Source: Marinobacter alexandrii
GTDB lineage: Bacteria; Pseudomonadota; Gammaproteobacteria; Pseudomonadales; Oleiphilaceae
Reading direction: 5' to 3'
Assembly (NCBI RefSeq): GCF_005871205.1
Contig: NZ_SWKM01000013.1
Coordinates: 248,001 to 312,000, forward strand
Length of the DNA stretch: 64,000 bases
The notes beneath the pieces are model-generated. The model saw only the letters and a program-made list of their open reading frames with translations. It had not been told where the DNA came from and did no database searches. This document shows positions 62,611 through 64,000 of this stretch, piece by piece (the first letter of the stretch is position 1; every line of letters begins with the position of its first letter). Both the position numbers and the translations under genes were made by a program.

Positions 62611-64000
62611 CTACTCTCCGCGCCAGTTCACGCTGTAAAGATCGTGCCGGCGATCCTGCAGATTCTTCACCGTGCCGCTGTTGCGCGCGGTGATCAGCAC
62701 TTCCGGCCTCAGATCGGCGAACGCCACCGTTTCCACGTTGGGCTCGGTATCCGCAGCAATGCCGTCCCGGGCGAACGGGAAATCACAGGGGGTGAGAATG
62801 CAGCTCTGGCCATACTGGATTTCCATGTTCGGCACATTGGGCAGGTTGCCGACGTTGCCGGACAGCACCACGTAGACCTGGTTTTCCACCGCCCTAGCCT
62901 GGCAGCAATACCTCACCCGCAGATAACTCTGACGCTCATCGGTGCAGAACGGTACAAAGACAATCTGCACGCCCTGGTCCACCAGGTGACGGGTCAGCTC
63001 CGGGAATTCCGCATCGTAACAAATGAGCACACCAATGGGGCCGCAGTCGGTTTCAATGGCGCTAACCCGATTGCCACCCCGCACATTCCACCAGTAGGCC
63101 TCGTTTGGAGTCGGGTGGATCTTGGGCTGAGTAAACACCTGGCCATCGCGCAGGCACACGAATGCTGTGTTGTGCACGGTGCCGTCTTCTTCCCGCACCG
63201 GCGTGGAGCCGGCAATAATGTTGATGTTGTACCTGAGCGCCAGATCCCGCATCAGGTCGCGAAACCGGCCGGCATAGTGAGTGACCGCCGCAAACGCGTC
63301 GGCAGCGCTGCCATCCCGCCGTTCGATCGAGAGCAACTGAAGGGTGAACAGCTCCGGGAACACCACAAAGTCGCCTTTGTAGGTGGACACCACATCGACG
63401 AAATAACGAACGATGTCGCTGAATTCATCGAACGACGCCACCGGGCGCTGCTGATATTGCACCGTCCCTACCCGCACCGTGTCCGGCATACGCTTGCCAT
63501 AGCGCTTGGTTTTTTCTTTCAGGCCTGCCTGGGGCACTTTCGGGTTACGCCAGACCAAGTGAACCCCGTAGCCCAGGGAATCATGATCGGAATCCAGGTA
63601 GTGGGGGATGACCCCGTGGACTTCGAATCCATTATGAAGCTGAAACGACAGCACCGGATCGGACTGCTCCTTGGACTTGATGGCCTCGATGTAGGCCTGC
63701 ACCGAATCGTACTTTTTCAGCCGCTTACGCAGGGTTGGCAGTCGCCCGGCAAACACCACGCCCTGCAGGCCGAGCGTCTGGCACAGCTGCTTGCGCTCGT
63801 TGTATAGGCGCTCACCTATCCGATAACCGCGACATTCCGGGTCGACACACACTTCCATTCCGTAGAGCCAGTCGCCCTCCGGATCGTGGCGAGAGGCGTA
63901 GCCATTGCCGGTGATAGAGGTCCAGTCGTGGGGTGCCAAGGCAATATCACCGGCGATCCGGAAGGTCGCGCAGTAGCCCACTACCGTGTCTCCGAGCATG
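62611..64000 (-). CDS. GNAT/nitrilase fusion protein (partial, right edge)
   Basis: The gene runs off the right edge, so its N-terminus is missing. The first part is GNAT-like (WLYGMEVCVDPECRGYRIGERLYNERKQL, short: CRGYRIGERLYNERK), and the second from about residue 173 is a carbon-nitrogen hydrolase: the Glu in VVFPELFTLQ, Lys in FTQPKIHPTPNEA and Cys in IGVLICYDAEFPEL form the nitrilase triad. Such fusions are usual in proteobacteria. They are thought to be amidases; the substrate is unknown. An ATG at 63999 is possible but the complete protein is expected to be longer. Confidence 0.88.
   Translation of the reverse strand, partial: MLGDTVVGYCATFRIAGDIALAPHDWTSITGNGYASRHDPEGDWLYGMEVCVDPECRGYRIGERLYNERKQLCQTLGLQGVVFAGRLPTLRKRLKKYDSVQAYIEAIKSKEQSDPVLSFQLHNGFEVHGVIPHYLDSDHDSLGYGVHLVWRNPKVPQAGLKEKTKRYGKRMPDTVRVGTVQYQQRPVASFDEFSDIVRYFVDVVSTYKGDFVVFPELFTLQLLSIERRDGSAADAFAAVTHYAGRFRDLMRDLALRYNINIIAGSTPVREEDGTVHNTAFVCLRDGQVFTQPKIHPTPNEAYWWNVRGGNRVSAIETDCGPIGVLICYDAEFPELTRHLVDQGVQIVFVPFCTDERQSYLRVRYCCQARAVENQVYVVLSGNVGNLPNVPNMEIQYGQSCILTPCDFPFARDGIAADTEPNVETVAFADLRPEVLITARNSGTVKNLQDRRHDLYSVNWRGE

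Overview
The window reads as a chromosomal segment of a marine, Pseudomonas-like gammaproteobacterium, most like Marinobacter. That genus call is an inference from gene content and protein style: leucine and valine catabolism clusters, a PA2778/PA2779-type pair, fetAB, pseudoazurin, orphan vgrG and uniformly GC-rich coding. It rests on no database search. No rRNA, tRNA or CRISPR array was seen.

Layout. 1-2.5 kb: the 3' end of a leucine/isovalerate-type operon (HMG-CoA lyase tail, a peroxidase-related AhpD-like protein, an acyl-CoA ligase), closed by a terminator. 2.5-7.5 kb: an AT-richer accessory island with a small Cys-Gly7 protein, an IS1182-family transposase, an unrecognised protein with a glycine-rich hydrophobic segment, and a DUF2971 protein; two attC-like imperfect palindromes lie in it. 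7.5-11.6 kb: adenine deaminase, a TetR regulator with a palindromic operator, a RetSat/CrtI-like oxidoreductase, pseudoazurin. 11.7-22.5 kb: a phosphopantetheinyl transferase facing a branched-chain amino acid ABC operon (livGFKHM), an acyl-CoA synthetase/thioesterase/hydrolase operon, and a two-gene unit of MDR oxidoreductase plus a proline-racemase-like enzyme with a Ser/Thr catalytic pair. The liv and acyl-CoA synthetase promoters share a near-identical operator.

22.6-34 kb: an AI-2E-family transporter, an orphan VgrG, then mostly single plus-strand genes (small membrane protein, GNATs, cupin-like protein, K+/H+ antiporter with a Usp protein, LysR, DJ-1 family, VOC). A third attC-like element and an unexplained TTATACGAACG repeat lie here. 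One gene at 33.1 kb seems to start at ATC. 34-38.5 kb: a beta-barrel protein, an ECF sigma factor operon with DUF3619-like and DUF3106-like partners, and a DUF4382 lipoprotein. 38.8-41.7 kb: a patch of small genes with two clear gene fragments (ArsR and GNAT).

41.7-49.5 kb: D-lactate dehydrogenase, then the valine degradation block (mmsB, 3-hydroxyisobutyryl-CoA hydrolase, enoyl-CoA hydratase, acyl-CoA dehydrogenase, mmsA) and the divergent AraC regulator with a 21-bp-spaced direct-repeat operator. Together with liv and the liu-type genes, much of the window serves uptake and breakdown of branched-chain amino acids. 49.6-64 kb: SRPBCC and metallo-beta-lactamase-fold proteins, a YebC-family protein, a GATase, an FHA/PP2C/Ser-Thr kinase module, a PA2779/PA2778 pair (candidate substrate and C39-type peptidase), a methyltransferase/CobW pair, fetAB, an amino-acid-type binding protein, RluF with a long basic tail, and a truncated GNAT-nitrilase fusion at the right edge.
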